A stretch of DNA of 64,000 nt from Bacteroidaceae bacterium (GCA_024401275.1 JAKSLJ010000001.1:1-64000); one strand, 5' to 3'. Positions 8,055-16,618 are shown, counted from the stretch's first letter. Notes: generated by a model not told the origin, from the letters alone. Numbers and translations: made by a program.

Positions 8055-10094
8055 ATGAAAAGAATATCTGTTATCCTTACATCGTTATTAGCAATTGTCG
8101 GTTTCCTCTTTACCGCTTCTTGCTCCTCGCATAGCGACGAACTGCTTAACTCTGATGCACAGCAGGATGGTGTCCATACTTATAACCTTCACCTGAATAC
8201 TGGTGTACCTGACTTTGAAGGTGCGCAGTCACGAGCCACAACGAGCAGTTGGGCTTCAGGAAGTGTGTTGTATTTCCTTTTTGATAATGTGTCGGGCAAA
8301 GCTACTTACGACGGCTCATCGTGGACATTTAAGACGAACTCTACTCTGTCGAACACATCAAGCGCAGCTTCATGTACAGCAGTCTATGTGGAGAATCCTG
8401 CAAGCACTGGCAGTTCCAGCATAACATTGAACGAGAAATCTGCCGTCTATAAAGGCACAGGCACATACACTTGTAGCTCAGATGACATCTATGTGAACAT
8501 CAACCTCTCGCCAGTAACTGCCCGCATGCGCTTCAAGGGCTCCTACGGCACGCAGATTGAATTGCCTGCGGACAAGAATGATATTAGCTATGTGTCGTCT
8601 ATCTCGTTGTCAACACTTGAAATTACAAAATCTAAGATAAATGCTTCATTGAAAGTCGGTAGTGATGGCTATACGCCATACATCTATGGCACTCTGACAA
8701 ATGCAAGCGGAAATAACACAATCTATGTGAAGAATATTTCTGAGCCAAACGACTATCAGCAGACTTCTTTCTCCGGAACAAAATTGTCTGTAGGCTCAAG
8801 CGGCTATCTGACTATTCCGACAAATAGCAACTACAGCAGCTTGGGTTGGAGTAAGATTGCTGGTAGTGCGGTTAGTGGTTACGAAAATGGTTATGAATAC
8901 GTTGACTTGGGGTTGTCTGTATATTGGGCTACATGCAATGTCGGCGCAAGCAAGCCGGAAGAGTATGGCGACTACTTCGCTTGGGGCGAGACAAAGCCTA
9001 AGACAATCTACGATTGGAGTACATACAAGTGGTGCAACGGTTCTGAAAAGACCATGACCAAGTACTGCACAGATTCACGAGAAGGCACTGTTGATGTTGA
9101 CAACAAGAGAACCCTTGAACTCGCTGACGATGCTGCATATAAAAATTGGGGTAGCTCTTGGCGCATGCCGACAAGAGCAGAGCAGGATGAACTTCGGGGA
9201 AAGTGCACTTGGACTTGGACTACCCAGAATGGGGTAAAAGGTTACAAGGTTACTTCAAAGACGAACGGTAATTCCATTTTCCTTCCTGCTGCCGGTTATC
9301 GTGACAATGGTTCTCTCTGTTATGATGGCGATCTGGGCCACTATTGGTCGTCTATACTCTTTACCGCGGCGGTCGGTTCGGTTATGGCTTTTGATTTGTT
9401 TTTTGATTTTTCCAATGTCCCTGACTACGATGGTTATTACAGATGCAACGGCTTCTCTGTCCGCGCAGTTTGTCCAAAGGAGCCTGAGCACGAATACGTT
9501 GACCTCGGCTTGTCCGTCAAATGGGCAACTTGTAATATCGGCGCAAGTAAGCCGGAAGAATATGGCGATTACTTTGCATGGGGTGAGACAACACCTAAGA
9601 CTACATATAATTGGAGTACGTACAAGTGGTGTAATGGCTCTGACGATACTATGACCAAGTATTGCACATCATCAAACTATGGAACGGTTGATGATAAGAT
9701 AACCCTTGACCTCGCTGACGATGCAGCCCGTGCAAATTGGGGCGGTTCTTGGCGTATGCCAACTTTTAAGGAATTAGATGAATTGAAAATTAAATGTACA
9801 TGGACTTGGACTATTAAAAACAATGTTTGGGGATATAATGTAACAGGTTTGAATGGTAATTCTATTTTTCTTCCTGCTGCTGGTTATGGATATGAGGGTG
9901 TTCTTCGGGGAGAAGGTTCCTATGGATACTATTGGACATCTTCTCTTTATACGCAAGTGTCGTTTTATGATGTGAGTTATTTGAACTTCGCTTATTATCT
10001 AGACTTTTGCTCAAATGATATTGGTTGGCATCACGGATATGGACTTAAATTTATCCGTGCCAACGGTCGATCTGTCCGCGCTGTTTGTCCGTAG
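8055..10094 (+). CDS. fimbrillin-like lipoprotein with two FISUMP domains
   Basis: This gene encodes 679 residues. A lipoprotein signal (FLFTASCSS, Cys near 23) is followed by a fimbrillin-type beta-sandwich region (about 35-275), with the YNLHLNT strand and a GSSGYLTIP end like major or minor fimbrillin family members. Two FISUMP domains follow (about 283-475 and 478-679), each with YVDLGLSV, WATCN, YFAWGET, SWRMPT and a final SVRAVCP. The DNA of the FISUMP units is similar to that at 7205-7780, so the three units form a dispersed repeat in which recombination could change surface sequences. It is presumably surface-exposed. Function is unknown. Confidence 0.88.
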   Translation: MKRISVILTSLLAIVGFLFTASCSSHSDELLNSDAQQDGVHTYNLHLNTGVPDFEGAQSRATTSSWASGSVLYFLFDNVSGKATYDGSSWTFKTNSTLSNTSSAASCTAVYVENPASTGSSSITLNEKSAVYKGTGTYTCSSDDIYVNINLSPVTARMRFKGSYGTQIELPADKNDISYVSSISLSTLEITKSKINASLKVGSDGYTPYIYGTLTNASGNNTIYVKNISEPNDYQQTSFSGTKLSVGSSGYLTIPTNSNYSSLGWSKIAGSAVSGYENGYEYVDLGLSVYWATCNVGASKPEEYGDYFAWGETKPKTIYDWSTYKWCNGSEKTMTKYCTDSREGTVDVDNKRTLELADDAAYKNWGSSWRMPTRAEQDELRGKCTWTWTTQNGVKGYKVTSKTNGNSIFLPAAGYRDNGSLCYDGDLGHYWSSILFTAAVGSVMAFDLFFDFSNVPDYDGYYRCNGFSVRAVCPKEPEHEYVDLGLSVKWATCNIGASKPEEYGDYFAWGETTPKTTYNWSTYKWCNGSDDTMTKYCTSSNYGTVDDKITLDLADDAARANWGGSWRMPTFKELDELKIKCTWTWTIKNNVWGYNVTGLNGNSIFLPAAGYGYEGVLRGEGSYGYYWTSSLYTQVSFYDVSYLNFAYYLDFCSNDIGWHHGYGLKFIRANGRSVRAVCP

Positions 10095-10235
10095 CCCGTG
10101 GCTTAGAATTACCTCATGCCCCCAGCCCTTATCCCTTAGCAGAACTCTTGTGCTTATATATAATTCACTAAATAACAACTAATTCAAAATCATTATGTCA
10201 CAAATCATTCAAATTGTTCAGACATTTCAAGAATA

Positions 10236-10471
10236 GGCTGAAGGCCGTAAACACTATAGCCTAGGGCATCGCCCTAGGAATGAATGCGTAGGGGGAAAAT
10301 TCGCCGCAACGCGGCAACAACAATTATGGGCAGCGCCCTGAAACATAGCCCAAACATCCCAACCTATTCGGGTTGTGAAATGTTGTCGTTGCTGCGTTGC
10401 AGCGTATTCAAAACGAATCATGACATTTCCTAGGGCGATGCCCTAGGCTACAATGTTTTCGGCTTTCAGCC
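10236..10471. mobile_element. palindromic MITE-like element
   Basis: The ends (10236-10278 and 10429-10471) are inverted repeats of about 43 bases with about four mismatches, starting GGCTGAAGGCCG on the left and the complement on the right, and both containing CCTAGGGCATCGCCCTAGG, which is itself palindromic. A second inner pair surrounds CGCCGCAACGCGGCAACAA. There is no open frame. No clear target duplication is visible. The rest of the 10095-10749 gap contains this element, the repeats at 10501 and 10523, and a promoter. Confidence 0.6.
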
Positions 10472-10500
10472 AATCTAGTACATTATTTCCAATTTTTAAA

Positions 10501-10526
10501 GAGTCAAGTGGACGGTTCTCTGACTC
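10501..10526. repeat. dispersed palindromic repeat (TGAGTCA type)
   Basis: Arms GAGTCA and TGACTC enclose the core GGACGGTTCT. The same layout recurs at 33245, 37101, 41304, 42263, 44511, 45229 and 46985, and with different arms at 14050 and 21150. Confidence 0.7.
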
Positions 10527-10626
10527 TCTCCCACACTACAAAAGCAAGACACTGCGTACGAAACTGATGTGCTCTGGTGTCTTGCTTTTTCTATTACGGA
10601 AGGTTTGATGGGAGTGTGTTGAGATA
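10523..10626 (+). repeat. direct repeat left of the ATPase gene (with hairpin)
   Basis: About 104 bases are repeated at 12063-12166 with roughly ten differences. Each copy contains AAAAGCAAGACAC (10540-10552) and its complement (10577-10589), a 13-bp stem followed by TTTTTC, which would act as a terminator on the plus strand and, because of the A-tract on the other side, possibly on both strands. Confidence 0.75.
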
Positions 10627-10711
10627 TACCACCAATTTGATACAAGTTTAGATTTGTTCTTCTTATGGCGAAAAGTTGTAAAAATATGCATAATATATTG
10701 GCGAAAAGTTG

Positions 10712-10719
10712 TATCTTTG
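10712..10719 (+). promoter_or_regulatory. -7 promoter box of the ATPase gene
   Basis: TATCTTTG fits TAnnTTTG and lies 31 bases before the chosen ATG. The stretch TTGGCGAAAAGTTGTA containing it is a near-repeat of the one about 40 bases upstream (TGGCGAAAAGTTGTA), which may be a duplicated control site. Confidence 0.55.
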
Positions 10720-10749
10720 TGTCGAAAACAATGGAAAAAAGTTGCAAAT

Positions 10750-12063
10750 ATGCTTAAGCGAAAGATACAAAACAAGCTTGAAAGCTGGTATGAATCAGGG
10801 CATTACAAGGCTCCTTTGCTTTATGGTGCTCGTCAAGTCGGGAAAACAACTGCGGTAAGAGAGTTCGCCACTCGCCACTACAAGTATTTTGTGGAGGTGA
10901 ATTTTGTGAAACGGCCTATAGCCATGCAGGCGTTTGACGGCGATTTGACAACCAAGAATATTGTGACGAACTTGTCGGCAATGGGCTTTGGACCTTTCGT
11001 TGAGGGAGAAACATTGCTTTTCCTTGACGAGATACAGGAATGTCCCAATGCCCGTACAGCCATCAAGTTTCTGGTTGAGGAGAATGTTTACGATTATATA
11101 GCTTCCGGTTCATTGCTTGGCATCAATTACAAGCCCGTTCCATCATACCCTGTTGGTTTCGAAGAGAAATACGATGTATATCCTATGGACTTTGAAGAAT
11201 TCCTCTGGGCAAAAGGAATCACATCGGATGTTTATGATATAGTGAAAAGGTCATATCGCGAACTGAAGCCTGTTCCAGACTTTATCCATCAACAACTAAT
11301 TCGCTATTATCGGGAGTACCTGGTGGTTGGAGGTATGCCTGAGGTGGTAAGCAAGTTTGTTGAGAAGAATGATTTCCGTGAGGTGATAAAGGCACAAAAG
11401 TCAATCATCTCAACTTATCGTGCAGACATCACCAACTATGCGGGCAAGCAAGCTTCACTGGTAAAGCGTGTATTCGACGCCATTCCTTCTGAACTGGGCA
11501 AGCAAGACAAACGCTTTGTCCTGGCCAACATAGAGAAAGGAGCTTCCTTGCGCAAATATGAGGATCCGACACAATGGCTGATTGATTCGGGAGTTGCATA
11601 TTACTCCTTTAATACAAACTCCTTTGAGTTGCCGTTTGAAGCGACAGAAAACAGACGTCTATACAAACTATACATGGTTGACACAGGATTGTTATGTTCC
11701 CAACTGCTTAGGAACATGCAGTTTCAGGTGATGAATGGAGATATTGCTGTCAACGAAGGTGCTCTAACAGAGAATTTTGTGGCATGTACGCTTGCTTCAC
11801 AGGATGTTTCATTACATTACTATGATAAGAAGAGTAAGCTGGAACTGGACTTCATAATTGCTGATGGTGATGGCATTAGCATAATTGAAGTGAAGTCGGG
11901 CGAAGACCATAAGAAACATGCTTCCCTGAACAATGCGATAACAAATAATGCTATGCATATAAATCGCAGCATTGTTCTTTCAAAGTTCAATGTAGAGGTA
12001 GATAACGGAATAATATACCTGCCTCTTTACATGGCATCAATGCTGGTAGGGACGGATTACTAA
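10750..12063 (+). CDS. AAA ATPase with DUF4143 C-terminal domain
   Basis: I start at the ATG at 10750 (MLKRKIQNKLESWYESG), the usual start of this family; the open frame extends 32 codons upstream but would run across the promoter. The 437-residue protein has a Walker A GARQVGKT (about 25-32), Walker B LLFLDEIQE (about 92-100), a sensor region ASGSLLGI, and a C-terminal DUF4143 domain whose end (KLELDFIIADG, then IIEVKSG) has a PD-(D/E)XK nuclease-like D...E-V-K pattern. These ATPases are common, often multi-copy, in Bacteroidales; their role is unsettled. The gene lies between two direct repeats (10523 and 12063), which suggests it moved as a unit. Confidence 0.9.
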   Translation: MLKRKIQNKLESWYESGHYKAPLLYGARQVGKTTAVREFATRHYKYFVEVNFVKRPIAMQAFDGDLTTKNIVTNLSAMGFGPFVEGETLLFLDEIQECPNARTAIKFLVEENVYDYIASGSLLGINYKPVPSYPVGFEEKYDVYPMDFEEFLWAKGITSDVYDIVKRSYRELKPVPDFIHQQLIRYYREYLVVGGMPEVVSKFVEKNDFREVIKAQKSIISTYRADITNYAGKQASLVKRVFDAIPSELGKQDKRFVLANIEKGASLRKYEDPTQWLIDSGVAYYSFNTNSFELPFEATENRRLYKLYMVDTGLLCSQLLRNMQFQVMNGDIAVNEGALTENFVACTLASQDVSLHYYDKKSKLELDFIIADGDGISIIEVKSGEDHKKHASLNNAITNNAMHINRSIVLSKFNVEVDNGIIYLPLYMASMLVGTDY

Positions 12064-12166
12064 CTCTCTCTCACACTACAAAAGCAAGACACTGCGTACG
12101 AAACTGATGTACTCCGGTGTCTTGCTTTTTCTATTACGGAAGGCAAGATGGGAATGTGTTGAGGTA
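12063..12166 (+). repeat. direct repeat right of the ATPase gene (terminator hairpin)
   Basis: This is the second copy of the repeat at 10523. It begins at the last base of the ATPase stop codon. The 13-bp stem (12080-12092 with 12117-12129) followed by T residues should terminate the ATPase transcript. Confidence 0.75.
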
Positions 12167-12218
12167 TGTGAGATTGCTAATTTCTTCTTGATATTTTTTG
12201 TGTATTAGATTTTTTTAG

Positions 12219-12226
12219 TAACTTTG
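12219..12226 (+). promoter_or_regulatory. -7 promoter box before the decayed transposase-like gene
   Basis: TAACTTTG fits TAnnTTTG, with a TTG 18 bases upstream (12198-12200) and the start codon 40 bases downstream. Confidence 0.6.
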
Positions 12227-12265
12227 CACCCGAAATCCTATAAACTGTAAAACTTCAATACCACT

Positions 12266-12838
12266 ATGGGAGAACTTGCATCACACGAAAGATACGCGAA
12301 TTTCTATACCGACTTCGCCTTCAAGAAACTCTTCGGCACGGAAGCTAATAAGGAATGCCTTATCAGTTTCCTGAATGCCTTGTTTGATGGCAAGGAGGAA
12401 ATAAGCGACCTTACCTACCTGAACGTAGAGCACTTCGGTGCTGCCGCTTCAGAGCGTAAGGCAGTCTTTGACGTGCTTTGCGAGAATCCACAGGGAGAGA
12501 AGTTCCTCATAGAGATGCAGAAGGCAGTGTTCAAACGCTTCTTTGAGCAAGCAGAGATAGCTAACTTCTCCCAAGAAGAGCGTCGTGACTATCGCGAAAG
12601 CCAGAAAGATTTCTGGGACCTCTTTGCTGTTACTGAAACGGCAGAAAAGAAAGGTCGTGCAGAAGGTCGTGCGGAAGGACTTGCTGAGGGCGAGGCAATA
12701 GGTCTTGAGAAAGGTGAGGCAATAGGCGTAGAAAAAAGAAACGTACAGATAGCACGAAACCTAAAGGCTATGTGTTTGAACTCAGAGCAGATTGCTCAGG
12801 CAACAGGACTGACGATAGATGAGATAAATGGACTATAA
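12266..12838 (+). pseudogene. PD-(D/E)XK (Rpn/YhgA-like) transposase-family protein with internal deletion
   Basis: The open frame gives 190 residues. The N-terminus (YANFYTDFAFKKLFGTEANK, then LNALFDGK and FDVLCENPQGEKFLIEMQKA) is the usual start of this family, with the D...E-x-Q active-site pattern. From residue 95 it jumps to VFKRFFEQAEIANFS, which in complete members comes about 110 residues later. The C-terminus has the normal EGRAEGLAEGEAIG repeats. Full-length proteins are about 300 residues, so the middle is missing by an in-frame deletion. The promoter is intact, so a shortened protein may still be made. Confidence 0.75.
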
Positions 12839-12950
12839 ATGCGTCCTACGGCGTTGCCCTAAGCTATGGTTTTTAGGTCCTTCAGACGTTTTTGAAATGA
12901 CAACTGCGATATAGACTCCAGATAATAACTGATGTTTGTGTATCATTCCC

Positions 12951-13835
12951 TTAGAATTTAATCCTGAAATAGTTGAGGTAGTCTTTGTAGTTGTCTTGTG
13001 CTGTCAGGCAGGTGTCTCGCAGATATTCGGGTATATGTTGCCATTGCTGAAGACCACGATAGTAGAAACGGCGGAGCTCTTCTGTGATAATGAATGGCAC
13101 GATTCCATTGGCAAGGCATTCCTTAAACATTATTAACCTGCCGACTCTTCCATTACCGTCTTGGAATGGGTGTATAGACTCAAAGCGCTGATGGAAGTCG
13201 AGAATGTCGTCAAGGTCTTTTCGTTTTTTGCTGTTGTATGCCTTGAGCAATGATGCCATTTCCTTGTGTACCTTCTCGGGCGCACATGTGTCCTGACCTC
13301 CGACTTCGTTAGGCAGCATCTTGTAATCGCCGACGTGAAACCAATCCATGTTGGAATCCTGAGTACCGGATTTCAATATCTTGTGCAGTTCCTTGATGTA
13401 GGCTTCCGTGAGTTTGTCTGTGGCGTGGTCTATGATGCTGTCTATGCATCTGAAGTGGTTTACGGTTTCAATGATGTCGTCCACCCGAATGCTGCTGTCT
13501 TCAACTCCGATAGTGTTTGTCTCAAAGATGTGACGGGTCTGCTCATGGGTCAGTTTGCTGCCTTCCATGTGATTGGAGTTGAACGTAAGATCAATTTGAG
13601 TCTTATGGTAGATGCTTCCTTTAAGTCGCATGGATTTTTGTTCACGCAATGTCTTCAGAAGGACGGATTCCTTTACCTTCTGTTTTCCTTTGGTTACGAC
13701 GGCATCCTCTGGTATATTCCATGTTTTTCCTGTCAAGAAAGCTCCGTCAAGTTTTCCCTGATTACAATAATTTCTGACTGTGCGTTCGCTGATGTCGTAA
13801 CGCCTTGCATATTCTGCAACTGATATAAAACTCAT
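12951..13835 (-). CDS. Fic family protein with N-terminal DNA-binding domain
   Basis: I start at 13835 (MSFISVAEYARRYDISERT), giving 294 residues; the 14-codon extension upstream runs into the promoter. Residues 1-45 form a MerR/excisionase-like helix-turn-helix. The Fic core has the motif HPFQDGNGRVGR near residue 235, complete for AMP transfer. An inhibitory helix may lie in the segment containing ESSIRVDD or in MEGSKLT around residue 105; I could not settle which. Fic proteins usually transfer AMP to a Ser, Thr or Tyr of a target protein. The promoter (13867) is flanked by two copies of a 15-base repeat, so self-regulation through the N-terminal domain is likely (inference). Confidence 0.92.
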   Translation of the reverse strand: MSFISVAEYARRYDISERTVRNYCNQGKLDGAFLTGKTWNIPEDAVVTKGKQKVKESVLLKTLREQKSMRLKGSIYHKTQIDLTFNSNHMEGSKLTHEQTRHIFETNTIGVEDSSIRVDDIIETVNHFRCIDSIIDHATDKLTEAYIKELHKILKSGTQDSNMDWFHVGDYKMLPNEVGGQDTCAPEKVHKEMASLLKAYNSKKRKDLDDILDFHQRFESIHPFQDGNGRVGRLIMFKECLANGIVPFIITEELRRFYYRGLQQWQHIPEYLRDTCLTAQDNYKDYLNYFRIKF

Positions 13836-13903
13836 TATCGGCAAGTTTTTTTTGCTTTTTCCGACGCAAAAGTACAATTATTTTCCGCTATCGGCAAGTT
13901 TTT
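13836..13903 (-). promoter_or_regulatory. fic promoter with two copies of a 15-base operator-like repeat
   Basis: On the minus strand, TTG (13895-13897), a 20-base spacer and TACTTTTG (13867-13874) form a good Bacteroidetes promoter. The 15-mer AAAAACTTGCCGATA occurs twice in the same direction: at 13889-13903, covering the -33 box, and at 13836-13850, directly against the start codon. Confidence 0.75.
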
Positions 13904-14021
13904 GAGGCTAAATGTAAAAAGAAATGCCCAATTGTTAATCCATGTATGTTTTTTATCATACTGTCTTTTTCTGGAAATGACGGCAATCGAAAAAGCCCTT
14001 TTCTTCCTTTTTGTTCTAGGA

Positions 14022-14047
14022 AAAACAGCAAATATATTTGCTGTTTT
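14022..14047. other. perfect 26-base palindrome
   Basis: AAAACAGCAAATA followed by its exact reverse complement. It lies in the 434-bp gap between the fic start and the end of the 282-residue lipoprotein gene. It could be a protein-binding site or an intrinsic terminator of a minus- or plus-strand transcript. Confidence 0.6.
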
Positions 14048-14049
14048 AT

Positions 14050-14076
14050 GGTGACACAGAATCGTCCCCTGTCACC
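14050..14076. repeat. dispersed palindromic repeat (GGTGACA type)
   Basis: Arms GGTGACA and TGTCACC enclose a core that on the minus strand reads GGGGACGATTCTG. A nearly identical copy is at 21150-21176, and a degraded one begins at 20655. Confidence 0.7.
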
Positions 14077-14130
14077 TCGGCCAAATTGCCAAGTGCGCTG
14101 AATTTATTTCTGATTTTCAAATAAATATAG

Positions 14131-14238
14131 TAATTTTGCAACCGCAAGGTGAAAGAGAGCTGTTTCCTTTCACAATTATGGATATGTCAGTTGGGGCAAT
14201 TACCTGTTTATTTCATGAACAGATAAACAGCCCCAACT
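14131..14238 (+). other. possible small RNA (promoter box plus two hairpins, no open frame)
   Basis: TAATTTTG (14131-14138) is followed by a hairpin (GTGAAAG 14149-14155 with CTTTCAC 14167-14173) and then a second one (GTTGGGG 14190-14196 with CCCCAAC 14231-14237, with inner arms CTGTTTAT and ATAAACAG). There is no TTG at the right distance upstream and no T-run after the last hairpin, so this is a weak candidate. The second hairpin could equally terminate the minus-strand gene that ends at 14270. Confidence 0.3.
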
Positions 14239-14269
14239 ATCAAGATTCAAATGAGATGTTCCTTTTGTT

Positions 14270-15118
14270 CTAAAGATTCACCGTCATGACAGCACGGTTC
14301 TCTTCGCCAACTCCACGTGACCACATGTAAAGCTTTGTTCCATTTTCGAATGGTCTAGGGATTGGAATATCATGACCACTGGCAACTTCTTGTCCCCACA
14401 TCACAGGACCGTCTGGAGAGAGACGCCAATAATAAGCGGTTGTATATTCATACCATCCCCATAAGAGCTTCTTTGAAGCGTTTACACGTATGCCCTGCTG
14501 CCCAAATTCGACTCCTATTTGAGCGGAGAATTTACGGTCAGAGGTTCTTACATACACGCGGTTTATTCCATCTTCTATGGTATTTCTTGACAGAAGGACA
14601 GGGTATTTCCGATTTACTGCGTCAATGTACCCTGCATAATCGCTAAATTCTTTCATGCATTTGAGTTCTCCGCCTATTCTTACAAGACCTTTTGGAGAAA
14701 GCGTAACCGCTTTTGCCGCAGACAATACTGGCATATATATGGACAGGTCTTCCATGTCCCCATCATTGAAGATGAAGTCATGTGAATACAGGTTCTTCTT
14801 CGCAAAGTAATCCGCTGCATTCTGGGATGTAAGAATGTCATCTGAGGCATCGGTATAGCAGTGATACATCGAATGGAATTTGTTGCTTGCCTCCCATTCA
14901 AGAAGTTCCTTGTGGGACAATCTTGAGAGTGAGTCCAATATTGCTTGATATTCGACTTCACTTGCGAACGAAAGAATCTTGTCACAATCGTTTTTGCCCT
15001 TTTCTGCAAGCGTGGACAGATTGTTGTCTTCAAAGCTTTCAGACAGATAATCGTCTGTTGAGCATGAAGATAGTGTTGCGCATGTAACGATGGCAATACC
15101 AAAAAGTAGTTGCTTCAT
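14270..15118 (-). CDS. lipoprotein of unknown function (DUF4848-like)
   Basis: This gene encodes 282 residues. The signal ends in a lipobox (TLSSCST, Cys near 19). The segment after it (DKILSFASEVEYQAILDSLS, then KELLEWEAS) resembles the Bacteroidetes DUF4848 lipoproteins with their SFASEEEY-type start; I am only moderately sure. The C-terminal half is strand-rich and has several Trp and Tyr residues. It is followed by a beta-barrel gene upstream on the same strand (68 bp apart). Confidence 0.75.
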   Translation of the reverse strand: MKQLLFGIAIVTCATLSSCSTDDYLSESFEDNNLSTLAEKGKNDCDKILSFASEVEYQAILDSLSRLSHKELLEWEASNKFHSMYHCYTDASDDILTSQNAADYFAKKNLYSHDFIFNDGDMEDLSIYMPVLSAAKAVTLSPKGLVRIGGELKCMKEFSDYAGYIDAVNRKYPVLLSRNTIEDGINRVYVRTSDRKFSAQIGVEFGQQGIRVNASKKLLWGWYEYTTAYYWRLSPDGPVMWGQEVASGHDIPIPRPFENGTKLYMWSRGVGEENRAVMTVNL

Positions 15119-15185
15119 TTTTCCTAGTTATTCTATGTGTTATTGTTTTTAATACTTCGTTTGTGCAAACAGTTTTTCCGGATGC

Positions 15186-15818
15186 TTAGAAAATGTATGC
15201 GGCAGATAGAGTCCAGGTGCGGTTCTTGTTGCCAAAATGGTGAATGTTGTCCGTTTTGACTAAACCGTAATCATAACCTCCGCTAAGTTGGATGTGGTTG
15301 AGAAACTCCACGCCTACACGTACACCAAGACCGACATCAAAGCGCTCAAGTCCCTTGTCACCAAATGCGTTTTCTTCACTTGACGACTCTATCACACCTG
15401 CTGTATATTCCGTGACTTTGTTCTTTCCGTGAAGACCTATGTTTGCGTATGGTCCTGCATTTACAAACAGTTTCACTTCATTGCTGACAGGCATCTTATA
15501 GCCAAGTCGTATTGGCACCTGAAGATAGGCGGGAGTGAAGGCGTGATTGATGGTTGTTCCATCTACATTGGCGCCATTGTACTTGAAGCCCCAGTGTTCC
15601 CATTTCTGGGCGGAATAGATGGCTTCAAACTCAAGGTAGAGATCACCTTGTTTAGTCAGGCTGAGTTCTCCTTTTGCACCAACGTGAAAGCCTGGCTTTC
15701 TGTTGTTTGCACTTGGAGCGCAATGGTTGTAACCACCGATGGCTCCAAACTTAAAGTCTTGTGCTCTTATGGAATGATAGCACAAGACCATTAATAGTGT
15801 CAAGAATACGTTTCTCAT
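15186..15818 (-). CDS. small outer-membrane beta-barrel protein
   Basis: This gene encodes 210 residues. A signal peptide (MRNVFLTLLMVLCYHSIRA, cleavage before Q) is followed by about eight amphipathic strands, including FKFGAIGGYNHC at the start, YLQVPIRLGYKMP and KLFVNAGPYANIGLHG in the middle, and a final WTLSAAYIF ending in Phe. This is the porin-family/OmpA-like barrel pattern common in Bacteroidetes. Substrate is unknown. It lies in a leftward cluster with a second, broken barrel gene (16020-16544). Confidence 0.85.
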   Translation of the reverse strand: MRNVFLTLLMVLCYHSIRAQDFKFGAIGGYNHCAPSANNRKPGFHVGAKGELSLTKQGDLYLEFEAIYSAQKWEHWGFKYNGANVDGTTINHAFTPAYLQVPIRLGYKMPVSNEVKLFVNAGPYANIGLHGKNKVTEYTAGVIESSSEENAFGDKGLERFDVGLGVRVGVEFLNHIQLSGGYDYGLVKTDNIHHFGNKNRTWTLSAAYIF

Positions 15819-16019
15819 AAACTATTTGGATTTGTTTCTCCTACTCTATATGCTTTTCGGATTCCGCTCCTTTATGGCAGTAAGGTCTGCATATATTATC
15901 GTCGACTATAATATTCTCCTATTGGCGAATGTGGCTAAGTGTAAGTAACCAAAAAAGACATTATATCATTTTACATAGAAAGGGTTCACTTCAGAACCGT
16001 CTCATTTCACATTGTAATT

Positions 16020-16544
16020 TTACAACGACAAACCGATTGAGGCATATATTCCACCATGACTCTTCACTCCAGGAGTACGAGAATCATAGTATCTGTAGCC
16101 AATGCCAAACTGAGGAGAAACACCACGCGACGCTAAACGGTAGTACACTCCTGCGTCATAAGTGGTATTCTTTCAGTCGTTCTTGCCTACTGATGTGGAT
16201 ACAAATACTTTGAAGTCCAAACTCTCTTGGTCATAGGTCAACTTCTGGCGATATCCAAGACCTGCTCCAAGATTACAATGGCGCATGTGGTCTTTTGCCT
16301 CGTCTTTTTCATACAGTGTGACTCCTTCGTCGCAAACTACATAAGCAAAGAAGTTTGGTGTCAATTTCCATCCCATCTGTATGTCCATACCCAATGTATT
16401 ATAACCTTTACTCTGGCCTGATACGTCAGAAGAAATGTTTACATACAATTGCTTCTGCATCTTTTCGTAAAAGCTGCTTGTTGACTGTGCGAAGGCAATT
16501 CCTGAGAGAAGTACCATAGCGAATAACACTGTTTTTCTTTTCAT
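16020..16544 (-). pseudogene. small outer-membrane beta-barrel gene interrupted by one in-frame TGA
   Basis: Reading from the ATG at 16544, a signal peptide (MKRKTVLFAMVLLSGIAFA, cleavage before Q) and barrel strands run to TGA at 16173-16175 (codon 124). The same frame continues without any further stop for 50 codons (KNTTYDAGVYYRLASRG, then FGIGYRYYDSRTPG) to a TAA at 16020-16022, ending IGLSL. A single change of a Trp codon (TGG) to TGA explains it. The frame after the stop has the normal end of a barrel. A truncated protein would lack the last strands and be unlikely to fold in the outer membrane. Confidence 0.85.
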
Positions 16545-16618
16545 AACCGAAATGTTTTTAATCTGATTTTCTGATAAAGCCAAAGAAGCCGCTAATCAAT
16601 TAGCGGCTTCATAACCGC

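Noticed and set aside
13918-13936. AAAGAAATGCCCAATTGT as a fourth copy of the transposable element
   Set aside because: Only about 18 bases match one subterminal region; the terminal bases, the other end and a target duplication are missing. At most it is an old remnant.
16173-16175. TGA as selenocysteine or a reassigned codon
   Set aside because: No SECIS-like hairpin directly follows, and other genes here (for example ribD, 3697 and 45251) use TGA as a normal stop. A Trp-to-stop mutation is simpler.
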